Origin: Bacilli bacterium
GTDB taxonomy: Bacteria; Bacillota_I; Bacilli_A; RF39; UBA660
NCBI GenBank assembly: GCA_017626405.1
Contig: JAGAIS010000007.1
Location: forward strand, 72,280 to 121,052
Length of the DNA: 48,773 nt
Reading direction: 5' to 3'
This document shows, piece by piece, positions 7,685 to 15,956 of this stretch. The notes under the pieces are model-generated. The model worked only from the letters and a program-made list of their open reading frames with translations. It had not been told where the DNA came from and did no database searches. The position numbers and the translations under genes are program-made. Positions within the stretch are counted from its first letter, which is position 1. Every line of letters starts with the position of its first letter.

Positions 7685-8897
7685 ATTGATATTTTTTTTC
7701 GATAACTGAATTAAATGTGTCTTCTATGAATGTTTTATTTAATCCTAAATTATATCTATAGTGATTAGTTTCATAATTTGTATTATATTCAGAATATGGA
7801 ATAAGTTCAAAATTTGTTTTATTCTTATCAAAGTAATTAATGATTGGAATTGTTTTAATCTCTTTAAAATTAAGTTTATTGTTTTCATATTCTACCTTTA
7901 CTTTTGATAGTAATCCGAATTGATATGCATTATCATACTTTTCATTACCCCTCTCGGTTCTAGCAATATCGTCGTCGTGAGATACGAAGTTTCCCATAGA
8001 ATAATAAACTAAAGTTTTATTATCATCACCAATAATATCGATTGGTTGTATTGAGTGTGAATGACTTCCCATTATAATATCTACTCCTAAACTATTTAAG
8101 AATTTTGCTACTTCTTTTTGTTCTTCACTTGGAGTAAAGGTAAATTCTAATCCCCAATGCATAATAACTACTTGAATATCTGTTTGATTTTTTAGATTAG
8201 TAATTTCTTTTGTCAATAAGTTTTTATATTCATCGGTCATTATTTTAGTATCAGGATCTCTAAATAGACCGACTCTCGATCTATTAGATGAATCGACTTT
8301 TATGTTAGTTCCATAAGTATAGGCAAGGAAACCAACCTTTATGTCATTAACATTAATTATTCGTGCATTTTCCCGATCTTCCTTATCTTTATAAGTGCCG
8401 ACTGTTTTAATACTTGTATTATTTTTAAAGTAATCAATAGTGGAATCAATTCCTAAAATACCGCGATCATTAACATGATTATTTGCAGTAGAAAGTATTT
8501 CGAAATCTAGTGAATTTACTAAATCTCCAATATATTCTGGTGCACAAAAATTATATCCATCGCCACTTACACTTAAGTTTTCATTTCCGATGACTACTTC
8601 CATATTGCCAACACTTATATCATCGTCTAAAAAGTACTTTTTTACGCGATTAAAGTATATATCCTTATCATATCCATTATCTATAGCCCTATAGAAAAGG
8701 GATTCAAAAAGTAAGTCTCCTACAAACGTAAAATTAATCTCTTTTTTATTATTTTTAATGGTAGTTGATAAAGTTGTTTTCTTTGTTAAATCATCTTTAT
8801 TAAATTCATTTTCATCTAAATAATTCATTATTAGAAAGAAAGATGCAATAACTAAAAGAACTACTATAAAAAAGATCCATATTCTTTTTATTCTCAT
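7683..8897 (-). CDS. CapA-family membrane-anchored metallophosphoesterase-like protein
   Basis: A protein of 404 residues with one N-terminal membrane helix and an extracellular CapA (poly-gamma-glutamate capsule synthesis) domain of calcineurin-like fold. Motifs in order: TFVGDLLF, GNMEVVI, STANNHVNDRG, IMHWGLE and GSHSHSIQP, which supply the expected His, Asp and Asn metal ligands. In CapA families the role is in capsule or teichoic-acid-like polymer export, but many members in Firmicutes are uncharacterised. No other capsule genes are nearby. The start is the ATG at 8897, 5 bases after AGGTGA; the GTG at 8906 is part of that ribosome site. Confidence 0.9.
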   Translation of the reverse strand: MRIKRIWIFFIVVLLVIASFFLIMNYLDENEFNKDDLTKKTTLSTTIKNNKKEINFTFVGDLLFESLFYRAIDNGYDKDIYFNRVKKYFLDDDISVGNMEVVIGNENLSVSGDGYNFCAPEYIGDLVNSLDFEILSTANNHVNDRGILGIDSTIDYFKNNTSIKTVGTYKDKEDRENARIINVNDIKVGFLAYTYGTNIKVDSSNRSRVGLFRDPDTKIMTDEYKNLLTKEITNLKNQTDIQVVIMHWGLEFTFTPSEEQKEVAKFLNSLGVDIIMGSHSHSIQPIDIIGDDNKTLVYYSMGNFVSHDDDIARTERGNEKYDNAYQFGLLSKVKVEYENNKLNFKEIKTIPIINYFDKNKTNFELIPYSEYNTNYETNHYRYNLGLNKTFIEDTFNSVIEKKYQ

Positions 8898-8955
8898 AAC
8901 ATTCACCTAAGTATATAATAACATATCTTTGCAAGTTTAAAAACTAAAACAAATA

Positions 8956-8964
8956 TGTTATAAT
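8956..8964 (+). promoter_or_regulatory. Extended -10 promoter of recX
   Basis: TGTTATAAT matches the extended -10 consensus exactly and lies 21 bases upstream of the recX ATG, with AAAGGTGAT between them. Confidence 0.65.
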
Positions 8965-8985
8965 TCGTGTAAAGGTGATTTTTTT

Positions 8986-9750
8986 ATGAGAATCGAAAAA
9001 TACGTTAAAGATAGAGAAAATAAATATAAAGTTACAATCGATGGAGAAGTTTATACTCTATATGATGATGTAATAATTAAATATGCTTTACTCATGAAAA
9101 GTGAAATAGAAAAAACTTTATTTGATGAAATAATAACCTTGAATGATGAATTAAAGAGTTATTATGATTCTATAAAATATATAACAAAAAAATTGAGAAG
9201 TGAAAAAGAAATATATGAATTTTTAAAAAAGAGAGAGATTGATGAAAGTATTATTAAGAAAACTATTAATAGATTAAAAAACAATAATCTTTTAAATGAA
9301 GATCTATATTTAAAATCATATATAAATGATCAAGTAAATCTTTCCAACAATGGTCCAAAGAAAATTAAAAGCAATCTAATTAAGCTTGGAATTGACGAAG
9401 AAAAAATAGATGAATATCTAAATAATATAGATAAGAGTATATGGCAAGATAGAATAGATAATTACATTGAAAAGAAGATTAGAGTAAATCATTCATCATC
9501 ATCTTATATGTTAAAAGTCAAACTTCAAAAAGATTTAATTAATTTGGGGTATGACAGGGAAATGATTATACCAAGTATAACTCACTGTGATATAATAGAT
9601 ACAGATATCTATAAAAGAGAACTAGAAAAAGCAAAGAGAGAATTATCTAAGAAGTATTCCGGTTATGAATTGGAACAAAAGATAAAAATGAGACTTTATC
9701 GAAAAGGATTCAAGAACAGTAGTATTGAGGAGAGTAATTATGAAGAATAA
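8986..9750 (+). CDS. recX: Regulatory protein RecX
   Basis: A protein of 254 residues with the RecX layout: a variable N-terminal region, then tandem three-helix repeats, for example LRSEKEIYEFLKKREIDESII, then NNNLLNEDLYLKSYINDQ, a third around GPKKIKSNLIKLGI, and a C-terminal KIKMRLYRKGF. RecX binds RecA filaments and modulates recombination and the SOS response. It is within the normal size range for Firmicutes. recA is not in the window. The gene overlaps the next small membrane protein gene by 11 bases. Confidence 0.88.
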   Translation: MRIEKYVKDRENKYKVTIDGEVYTLYDDVIIKYALLMKSEIEKTLFDEIITLNDELKSYYDSIKYITKKLRSEKEIYEFLKKREIDESIIKKTINRLKNNNLLNEDLYLKSYINDQVNLSNNGPKKIKSNLIKLGIDEEKIDEYLNNIDKSIWQDRIDNYIEKKIRVNHSSSSYMLKVKLQKDLINLGYDREMIIPSITHCDIIDTDIYKRELEKAKRELSKKYSGYELEQKIKMRLYRKGFKNSSIEESNYEE

Positions 9751-10039
9751 GTATCAAAGATTGACTAAAGAAGAAAAAAAACAAGCTAAGAAAGATTATA
9801 AAGAGTCAAATGAAGTAAATGCAAATATCTATAAGAAATTAAACCGATTGACAATTATAAGTATTCTAGGAATAATATATGCGGTAATCTCGTTTATTGT
9901 TGATTTTTTTCTAACTAAAATTGTTTGGGATTTTGTTATAGATGGCGTACTATTAATTTTCTGTTTAGTATTTATTATAAAATCTCAAAGTTTGCTTTCA
10001 GAGCAAATTAATAAATTTTTAATAAATAAGAAGAAGTAA
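9740..10039 (+). CDS. Small two-helix membrane protein
   Basis: A protein of 99 residues. The first 40 are strongly charged (many Lys and Glu), followed by two membrane helices at about 43-62 and 67-87 and a basic tail. The start chosen is the ATG at 9740, 7 bases after GAGGAG, in preference to an in-frame TTG at 9725. It overlaps the end of recX, so the two are co-translated. The family is not recognised. Confidence 0.65.
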   Translation: MKNKYQRLTKEEKKQAKKDYKESNEVNANIYKKLNRLTIISILGIIYAVISFIVDFFLTKIVWDFVIDGVLLIFCLVFIIKSQSLLSEQINKFLINKKK

Positions 10040-10062
10040 TTATGTAAAATAATTGCTTTTTT
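10034..10062 (+). terminator. Intrinsic terminator of recX operon
   Basis: Stem AAGTAATTAT (10034-10043) pairs with ATAATTGCTT (10049-10058, one G-T pair), followed by T residues. Confidence 0.75.
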
Positions 10063-10068
10063 ATGTGC

Positions 10069-10097
10069 TTGACAAGTGTAAGTACAACACATATAAT
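10069..10097 (+). promoter_or_regulatory. Consensus sigma-A promoter of NrtR-like gene
   Basis: Perfect -35 TTGACA (10069-10074) and perfect -10 TATAAT (10092-10097) with a 17-base spacer. Such a strong promoter for a regulator fits a gene held down by a repressor. Confidence 0.85.
10076..10090 (+). promoter_or_regulatory. Inverted repeat in promoter spacer, candidate autoregulatory operator
   Basis: Two nested inverted repeats, GTGT...ACAC (10076-10079 and 10087-10090) and TGTA-AG-TACA (10077-10086), lie wholly between the -35 and -10 boxes. A repressor bound here would block RNA polymerase. The neighbouring NrtR-like protein is the natural candidate; this is inferred. Confidence 0.4.
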
Positions 10098-10113
10098 TTA
10101 AATAGGTGATAAT

Positions 10114-10794
10114 ATGGAAGTTAATAATCCTCTATATAAGAATCAGGGAATACATGTTATTTCAAGTCTTTTTACAGTTGATCATGGAGTTGTCAAAGTC
10201 CTCTTGATAAAGAGAAATAACGAACCTTTTAAGGACAAATGGGCTCTTGTTGGTGGGGCTTTATACAATAATGAAGATTTGATTGATGGAGCGAAAAGAG
10301 AGATAAAAGAAAAAAGTGGAATTGAATCAATTGATTTATATTTGTCAAGTGTTCACGGAAAAGTTGATCGAAGTCCAGTTATGAGAATGATTGCTGTATC
10401 TTATGTTGGAGTAATAGATATTAATTCAGTTAATATTGTAAAAAAGACAATGAAGACGACTGATGCTGAATGGATGGATATCAATTTAGTTAAAAATATG
10501 GACTTAGCATATGATCACAATGAAATAATTGCATCATCATTCGAAGAATTAAAAAAATTAATATTAAAGAGTAGTATTTTAGATTGTCTATTCCCTCATG
10601 GATTTACGATCCCTGAGATTCAAAAAGTATATGAAGTAATTTTAGGTACTACATATGATCGAAGAAATTTTAGAAGGAAACTTTTAAGTTTAGATTTAAT
10701 TGAAGATACTGGAGAATCAAGTGTATTCGATGGAAAAAAACCAGCTAAATTTTATAGGTTTAAAAAGAAAATTGATGATATTAATATATTTTAA
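10114..10794 (+). CDS. NrtR-like transcriptional regulator (Nudix domain plus winged helix)
   Basis: A protein of 226 residues. Residues 10-145 are a Nudix domain; residues about 155-226 are a C-terminal winged-helix-like region (FTIPEIQKVYEV, then DRRNFRRKLLSLDLIEDTG). This is the NrtR arrangement, in which the Nudix part senses ADP-ribose-type ligands and the C-terminus binds DNA, often controlling NAD synthesis. The Nudix box spans residues 48-70 and is degenerate: the last metal-binding Glu of REUxEE is Lys67. Loss of hydrolysis with retained binding is common in this regulator group. No NAD gene is adjacent, so its regulon is unknown; it may repress itself through the inverted repeat at 10076-10090. 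Confidence 0.85.
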   Translation: MEVNNPLYKNQGIHVISSLFTVDHGVVKVLLIKRNNEPFKDKWALVGGALYNNEDLIDGAKREIKEKSGIESIDLYLSSVHGKVDRSPVMRMIAVSYVGVIDINSVNIVKKTMKTTDAEWMDINLVKNMDLAYDHNEIIASSFEELKKLILKSSILDCLFPHGFTIPEIQKVYEVILGTTYDRRNFRRKLLSLDLIEDTGESSVFDGKKPAKFYRFKKKIDDINIF

Positions 10795-10820
10795 AACACC
10801 ATTTTTATGGTGTTTTTTTT
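10793..10820 (+). terminator. Intrinsic terminator of NrtR-like gene
   Basis: Stem AAAACACCAT (10793-10802) / ATGGTGTTTT (10807-10816) with a 4-base loop and a T run. Confidence 0.9.
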
Positions 10821-10849
10821 GAATGCAGAATAAAATTATAAATATGCAA

Positions 10850-10855
10850 TATAAT
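10850..10855 (+). promoter_or_regulatory. -10 box placed for a leaderless dacA transcript
   Basis: TATAAT ends only 5 bases before the ATG at 10861, and no Shine-Dalgarno motif precedes that ATG. A start of transcription 6-8 bases after the box would fall on the start codon itself. The -35 region is weak. Confidence 0.4.
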
Positions 10856-10860
10856 GTAGT

Positions 10861-11907
10861 ATGAAAAGAATAATGATAATAATATTAATTGTAGCAGTTT
10901 TTTTACCCCTTAGTGCGCGTGCTTCAGTTATTGTAATGGATGCTGATTCCAAGCGTGTCCTATATGGACAAAATGAACATGAAAAAAGATTAATAGCTTC
11001 AACTACTAAGATTATGACTTCTATGGTAGTATTAAACAATGCCAATATAGATGATATCATAACTATTAATTCAAATGTTTTAAAGAGTTATGGTTCGGGA
11101 ATCTATATTGAAGTCGGAGAAAAGATGAGTATTGAAAATTTACTATATGGTCTCATGCTTAGAAGTGGAAATGATGCTGGTATTGCCCTATCTGAGGAAG
11201 TTGGTGGAAGTGAAGAGGGATTTGCAATTCTCATGAACAACCTTGCTAAATCTATTGGTATGAAAGACACAAATTTTATCAATGCAACAGGCCTTGAAAA
11301 TAAAGATGGTATAGGTAATACATCTACTGCTTATGATATGGCTTTGCTTATGTCCTATGCAATGAAAAATGAGACATTTAGAACTATTACTGGCACTAAA
11401 CATAAAGTGGTAAAGACAAATTATAAGACTTATGACTGGTACAATAAGAATAAACTTTTAACTAATTATAAATATACGACGGGAGGAAAGACCGGATATA
11501 CGGAGAAAGCTTATCGAACTTTAGTAACTTCAGCAAGTAAAGATGGAAAAAATTTGGTAGCCGTAACCCTTAATGAAAGAGATGACTTTAATATTCATGA
11601 ATCTCTTTATAATGAGTATTTTAAAAAATATAAATTAGTAAATATTATTGATCATAAGACATTTTTAAAAGATGAAGATCAATATGTCAAAGAAGATATC
11701 AATATGCTTCTTAAAAGTGGTGAAATCGATGATGTCGAAGTAGATGTCGTCTATACTAATGATGCCATTGATCGAATTGGCTATGTGACAGTTTCTTTGA
11801 AAGGTAAAGAATACTTTAGAGAAAATATATATTTAATGGATGAAGAAGCTAAAGAGAATTTTTGGCATAAAATAAAAAAGTTTTTTACTAGACTATTTAG
11901 TTTTTAA
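10861..11907 (+). CDS. D-alanyl-D-alanine carboxypeptidase (peptidase S11, DacA/DacF type)
   Basis: A protein of 348 residues. A signal peptide (cut at about residue 21) is followed by a serine D,D-peptidase domain with its three active-site motifs: S47-T-T-K50, S102-G-N104 and K210-T-G212. The C-terminal tail (FWHKIKKFFTRLF) is an amphipathic helix that anchors such low-mass penicillin-binding proteins to the outer face of the membrane. The enzyme trims the terminal D-Ala of peptidoglycan pentapeptides. In sporulating Firmicutes one paralogue (DacF) lies before spoIIA; here the spoIIA locus is about 19 kb away, so the paralogue type is open. The 5' region looks leaderless. Confidence 0.93.
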   Translation: MKRIMIIILIVAVFLPLSARASVIVMDADSKRVLYGQNEHEKRLIASTTKIMTSMVVLNNANIDDIITINSNVLKSYGSGIYIEVGEKMSIENLLYGLMLRSGNDAGIALSEEVGGSEEGFAILMNNLAKSIGMKDTNFINATGLENKDGIGNTSTAYDMALLMSYAMKNETFRTITGTKHKVVKTNYKTYDWYNKNKLLTNYKYTTGGKTGYTEKAYRTLVTSASKDGKNLVAVTLNERDDFNIHESLYNEYFKKYKLVNIIDHKTFLKDEDQYVKEDINMLLKSGEIDDVEVDVVYTNDAIDRIGYVTVSLKGKEYFRENIYLMDEEAKENFWHKIKKFFTRLFSF

Positions 11908-11938
11908 TTATTGAAATAAATAATATGTATAATATAGC

Positions 11939-11974
11939 AAGCACAGTTTTTATTACTTAAAAATTGTGCTTTTT
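11939..11974 (+). terminator. Intrinsic terminator after dacA-type gene
   Basis: Long stem AAGCACAGTTTTT pairs with AAAAATTGTGCTT (one G-T pair) around a 7-base loop, followed by T residues up to 11974. Confidence 0.85.
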
Positions 11975-12002
11975 CATGTTAAAATATAAATAGGTGATTT
12001 GT

Positions 12003-12716
12003 ATGGAAAGATTGCAAAAAGTAATAGCTTCAGCCGGAGTTGCATCTCGTAGAAAAGCAGAAGAATTGATTCTTGCTGGAAAAGTAAAAGTAAATGGAGA
12101 AGTAGTGAGAGAACTTGGAACTAAAGTAAGTGGCGATGATGTAATCATGGTATCTGGTGAAATAATATCTAAAGAAGATAAAGTTTATTATCTATTAAAT
12201 AAACCTCGCGGAGTAGTTTCAACATCAAGTGATGATTTAAATAGAAAGACCATTGTCGATTATATAGATACAGATAAGAGAATATATCCTATAGGTAGAT
12301 TAGATTATGATACGACAGGATTAATCATTCTAACTAATGATGGAAAACTTGCTAATTTACTTATGCATCCTACAAATGGAGTAGAAAAAACATATGTTGC
12401 AAAGTTAAATAAAGTAATAACGCCAACAGATTTAATGATTTTAAAAAGTGGCGTTGAAGTAGATGGTATAAAATGTATTCCAACGAGAGTAAAATTGAGA
12501 AGTAAAGATATCGAAAAGGATAAATGTATCGTTGAAATAACAATTGTCGAAGGAAGAAATCACATTATCAAAAATGTATTTATGAAACTTGGATATTTAG
12601 TAGATAAACTAACGAGAACTAGATATGCAGATTTAACTTTAGATAATTTAAAAAGCGGAGAATATAGAACTTTGACAGTAAAAGAAGTTAAACGTCTATA
12701 TGATGCTGCAAAATGA
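12003..12716 (+). CDS. rluB: rRNA pseudouridine synthase, RluB/RsuA family
   Basis: A protein of 237 residues. An N-terminal S4 RNA-binding domain (about 1-60, LQKVIASAGVASRRKAEELI) is followed by an RsuA-type catalytic domain with GRLDYDTTG at 98-106, where Asp101 is the nucleophile. The enzyme isomerises a uridine of 23S rRNA (position 2605 in Escherichia coli numbering) if it is RluB; an RsuA or RluF role cannot be excluded by eye. The GTG at 11994 is part of AGGTGAT, so the ATG at 12003 is the start. It overlaps the next rRNA-modification gene by 4 bases (ATGA). Confidence 0.9.
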   Translation: MERLQKVIASAGVASRRKAEELILAGKVKVNGEVVRELGTKVSGDDVIMVSGEIISKEDKVYYLLNKPRGVVSTSSDDLNRKTIVDYIDTDKRIYPIGRLDYDTTGLIILTNDGKLANLLMHPTNGVEKTYVAKLNKVITPTDLMILKSGVEVDGIKCIPTRVKLRSKDIEKDKCIVEITIVEGRNHIIKNVFMKLGYLVDKLTRTRYADLTLDNLKSGEYRTLTVKEVKRLYDAAK

Positions 12717-13897
12717 TTATAACTAAATTAGATAATAAAGGTAGGGGTATAACTTATAAAGAAGATTTAATCATGTTCGTAAAAAATGCCTTGCCTAATG
12801 AAGAAGTAAGTGTTACTAAAGTTAAAGACAATAAAAAATACTATGAAGCTGAAAGCTTGGAAATAAAAGTAAAAAATCCCAATAGAGTAGAGCCAAAATG
12901 TCCTTATTATCATGAATGTGGCGGATGTAATATCATGCATATGACTAGCGAATTCCAAAAGGAATTTAAAATCAATAAAGTAAGAGAAATTCTAAAGAAA
13001 TATGCTGACATCGATATTTCAATTAAATATATAGAAAGTAATAAAGATTTATTTTATCGCAATAAAATTACTTTAAAAAAAGTGGATGGCAAAATTGGAT
13101 TTTACGATGAATCTACTCACAATTTATGTAAAATAGATAAGTGTTTAATAGCAAATGATACGATAAATATAATATTATCAAAAATTGATTTTTTAAAATT
13201 TCAGAATGGTGAAATAACCATAAGAGTTAACTATGAAAACAAAGTTTTAGTATCTGTCTACAGTCGAGAAACAGTAAATATAGATTACGATAATATTCCG
13301 GATAATATTGAAGGAGTTGTAGTTAACAATAAGACAATAATAAAAAATAATTACTTCTATGATATGATAGGCGATATGAAGTTTAAAGTTTCATTCAATT
13401 CTTTTTTTCAGATTAATAATTATATTGCCGGATTTATCTTTGATATTTTAAGAAAAAATTTAAAGGGTAAGAATCTACTTGATCTCTATTGTGGTGTAGG
13501 TACCTTAGGATTATCTTTAAAGAACCAATTTAAAAATATCTATGGAATAGAGAAAATAGACAATGCCATAATAGATGCAAAAGCCAATGCTAAAAATAAT
13601 GGAGTATCCAATGCCAAATTTTTTGCCGGAGATACTTCTAAGATATTAAGTAAATTAAATATGAAGTTCGATACGGTAATAGTAGATCCTCCTAGAAGTG
13701 GATTAAATGAACAGACAAGAAAGCAAATAATGGAAATTGGTGCAAAAACTCTTTGTTATATTTCATGTGATCCAATGACTCTAGCAAGAGATTTAAGTAT
13801 TCTAAAAGATATGTATGAAGTAAAAAAAGTATATGCTTTAGATATGTTTCCGAATACTTATCATGTTGAAAGCGTATGTATTCTAAACCTTAAATAA
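12713..13897 (+). CDS. rlmD: 23S rRNA (uracil-C5)-methyltransferase, RlmD/RlmCD type
   Basis: A protein of 394 residues with a short N-terminal TRAM-like region, then an Fe-S cluster set (Cys63, Cys69, Cys72, with a fourth Cys at 139 or 144), a SAM-binding fold (LLDLYCGVGTLGL), the VDPPRSGLN motif and the catalytic ISCDP cysteine near the C-terminus. Members methylate U1939 and/or U747 of 23S rRNA using S-adenosylmethionine. In Gram-positive bacteria one enzyme can do both, so RlmCD is equally possible. It is smaller than the usual 440-460 residues. Start and stop codons overlap with the RluB-like gene, giving a two-gene rRNA-modification operon. Confidence 0.9.
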   Translation: MIITKLDNKGRGITYKEDLIMFVKNALPNEEVSVTKVKDNKKYYEAESLEIKVKNPNRVEPKCPYYHECGGCNIMHMTSEFQKEFKINKVREILKKYADIDISIKYIESNKDLFYRNKITLKKVDGKIGFYDESTHNLCKIDKCLIANDTINIILSKIDFLKFQNGEITIRVNYENKVLVSVYSRETVNIDYDNIPDNIEGVVVNNKTIIKNNYFYDMIGDMKFKVSFNSFFQINNYIAGFIFDILRKNLKGKNLLDLYCGVGTLGLSLKNQFKNIYGIEKIDNAIIDAKANAKNNGVSNAKFFAGDTSKILSKLNMKFDTVIVDPPRSGLNEQTRKQIMEIGAKTLCYISCDPMTLARDLSILKDMYEVKKVYALDMFPNTYHVESVCILNLK

Positions 13898-13928
13898 AAA
13901 CTTATATTTAGATGAGAACTAACTATTT

Positions 13929-14054
13929 AATGTTTATTTTGATGGAATTCCAGAGAAAGCCTATTATTTTTTTTTCAGAGAAATTGTTGAAGATTTAAAA
14001 AAGAATGATAATTTATTTCAAGAACACTATGAAAAGAATATGAATAAGAGATAA
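13929..14054 (+). pseudogene. Remnant of a protein-coding gene, C-terminal end only
   Basis: In the frame starting at 13929, about 40 residues read as a convincing amphipathic protein tail (for example FREIVEDLKKNDNLFQEHYE) ending in TAA at 14052-14054. There is no start codon or ribosome site. An in-frame TAA at 13917-13919 separates it from a further stretch reading LYLDEN in the same frame. This looks like the decayed end of a lost gene. The parent family is not recognised. Confidence 0.45.
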
Positions 14055-14160
14055 TAGGTATTTACATGAATTAGAATGTTATAAAAATATTAAAGTAAAC
14101 CAATGGTATGTTTAATTTATTAAATTATTTCAGTATATTAGTAGCAGAAAGGAGATTATT

Positions 14161-14667
14161 ATGGATCAGATTAAAATTGGTAAATTCATAAGTGAACTTC
14201 GAAAAGAGAAAAATATGACACAAGAGGAATTGGCAAGTGTCTTAGGAATCTCCAAAAATGCTGTATCTAAGTGGGAGAGAGGTATATGTTTAATGGATAT
14301 GTCCTTACTTAAACCTTTATCTATAGCTCTAGGTGCATCGATAAATGAAATCCTATCTGGGGAACATATTAAATCAGAAGACTTTATCGATAAAAGTAAT
14401 GAGACTATCATTAAATTAGCTGAATTAATTGATTTAAAGACAATGCATTATGGTATCATAGGTATGGCTTTATTCTTTATAATACTTGTATTTATATCAA
14501 TGTCTAAAGATGAATCAGCATCATCTTTAGTAAGTTTGTTATGTGCTTATAATGGTATAACTTATACGACTAGATATAAAATAAAAAAAGAAAATACTGA
14601 TTTAGTAGCAGGTATTTTGTTTATTGTAGCTACTATTTTAAATACAATTGTATTCATTATATCTTAA
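14161..14667 (+). CDS. Small membrane-bound XRE-family regulator
   Basis: A protein of 168 residues. Residues 1-65 are a Cro/C1-type helix-turn-helix (MTQEELASVLGISKNAVSKWE), then a linker and two membrane helices at about 97-113 and 148-168 joined by a short polar segment. It shares the N-terminal design and spacing (SGEHIKSED) with the membrane-bound regulator at 1753 but lacks the large outer domain, so the two are likely paralogues. AAAGGAG precedes the ATG. Its targets are unknown; the HAD hydrolase downstream begins 29 bases later and may be co-transcribed. Confidence 0.8.
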   Translation: MDQIKIGKFISELRKEKNMTQEELASVLGISKNAVSKWERGICLMDMSLLKPLSIALGASINEILSGEHIKSEDFIDKSNETIIKLAELIDLKTMHYGIIGMALFFIILVFISMSKDESASSLVSLLCAYNGITYTTRYKIKKENTDLVAGILFIVATILNTIVFIIS

Positions 14668-14696
14668 ATGGTAAAATAATTATTGAGTGGATGTAT

Positions 14697-15353
14697 ATGG
14701 AAAAGTTTGCAATTTTAGATTTTGGAAAAGTTTTAGCTTATCCAACAACAGGTTATTGGTTTATTACACCAAAATTTAAGAGTCTTGTAAATATGGAAGA
14801 CTTAGATATTAATGATATATTAAATGCCATGAATAGGTATAATTATATTATCAGTGAAGAAGCACATACATTGGAAGATGAGTATGATATTTTTTATCGT
14901 TTTTATCAAAATGTGTTTTTTTCCTTAAAATATAAAATAAGTACCGATGATTTAAAGAGTATTGCTTACAATATAACGTATGAAAATGATAAATATGGTA
15001 TTTATCCTCAAGTAAGAGAAGAGTTAGAATATTTGAGTAGTAAATATCGTCTGATCATGATAACAGATAACTGGCCCTGCGTTACAAGGATACTAGAGTT
15101 TTATAAGATAGATAAATATTTTGAAAAAATATATATTTCTTCTGTCTATGCTTCTACTAAGATAAAGGGAAAACTATTTGAAATAGCAAAAAGGGAATTT
15201 AATATAAAGAAAGAAGAAGCTATATTTGTAGATGACAATATAGAGATATTAAAAGTGGCAGAAAATTATGGTTTAATTCCCGTTTTAATGGACCGAAATA
15301 AAGAATCATTAGAATGTAATTATAAGACGATTAATAATTTATTTGAAATTTAG
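14697..15353 (+). CDS. HAD-family hydrolase
   Basis: A protein of 218 residues with the three core HAD motifs: ILDFGKVL (nucleophile Asp8; the second Asp seen in phosphatases is Gly here, as in DxGG-type members), ITDNWP with the motif II Thr, and IFVDDNIE as the acidic motif IV. A helical cap lies between motifs I and II. The family covers phosphatases and dehalogenases; the substrate cannot be read from sequence. The ATG at 14697 is 6 bases after GAGTGG; an ATG at 14691 is an alternative. Confidence 0.85.
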   Translation: MEKFAILDFGKVLAYPTTGYWFITPKFKSLVNMEDLDINDILNAMNRYNYIISEEAHTLEDEYDIFYRFYQNVFFSLKYKISTDDLKSIAYNITYENDKYGIYPQVREELEYLSSKYRLIMITDNWPCVTRILEFYKIDKYFEKIYISSVYASTKIKGKLFEIAKREFNIKKEEAIFVDDNIEILKVAENYGLIPVLMDRNKESLECNYKTINNLFEI

Positions 15354-15365
15354 TAAATTACTGTT

Positions 15366-15393
15366 AAATAGATGATATTATCATCTATTTTTT
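15366..15393 (+). terminator. Intrinsic terminator after HAD hydrolase
   Basis: Perfect stem AAATAGATGAT (15366-15376) / ATCATCTATTT (15380-15390) followed by T residues. Confidence 0.88.
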
Positions 15394-15512
15394 GATATAA
15401 TAAAGTTGAGAAGTTAAATCGATAAAAGAGCAATAATTAAATCTGAGTATTATACTATGTCTCTAATAAGAAATTAAGAAAAGTTTAGACAATATAAGAT
15501 GGAGAATAAAAG

Positions 15513-15956
15513 ATGTTAGAAGAAATACTTAATAATATTAAATTGGACTATGATGATGAGACTACGATTCATTTAGCAGTTTTTTCCGAACCTTATTTAG
15601 ATTATATAATAAATGGTAAGAAAACTATTGAATCGAGATTCTCTAAAAATAGATCATTGCCATATCAAAAAGTAAAAACTAATGATATTATAATAATAAA
15701 GCAATCGAGTGGACCAGTCGTTGGCTATTTTCGTGCTGGAGAATGTCTATTCTATGATTTAAAAAAAGAAGATATTAATGAAATATTTAATGAGTATCGT
15801 AAACCATTGTGTGTCGATGATGAATTTATTGACAAAAAAAGAGATAGCAACTTTGCAACATTGATTAAAGTTCAAAAGTTCGTGCGCGTTAAACCTTTTA
15901 ATATTCACAAAAAAGGAATGAGCACATGGTTAGTATTAAAGGAAGGTAAGTTATGA
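15513..15956 (+). CDS. ASCH-domain protein (first of two in operon)
   Basis: A protein of 147 residues with the PUA-like ASCH fold: GKKTIESRF at 35-43, then the strand pair NDIIIIKQSSGPVVGYFRA (57-75) and a closing WLVLKEG. ASCH domains bind RNA or modified bases; some members are RNases or hydrolyse N4-acetylcytidine. It overlaps the UDG-like gene by 4 bases (ATGA), and a second ASCH gene follows, so the three products very likely act together. GGAG at 15500-15503 is the ribosome site. Confidence 0.8.
   Translation: MLEEILNNIKLDYDDETTIHLAVFSEPYLDYIINGKKTIESRFSKNRSLPYQKVKTNDIIIIKQSSGPVVGYFRAGECLFYDLKKEDINEIFNEYRKPLCVDDEFIDKKRDSNFATLIKVQKFVRVKPFNIHKKGMSTWLVLKEGKL

Noticed and set aside
11921..11974. 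Short RNA from a TATAAT-like box just upstream of the terminator at 11939-11974
   Set aside because: There is no matching -35 and the product would be only about 35 bases, nearly all terminator hairpin. The terminator of the upstream gene explains it.
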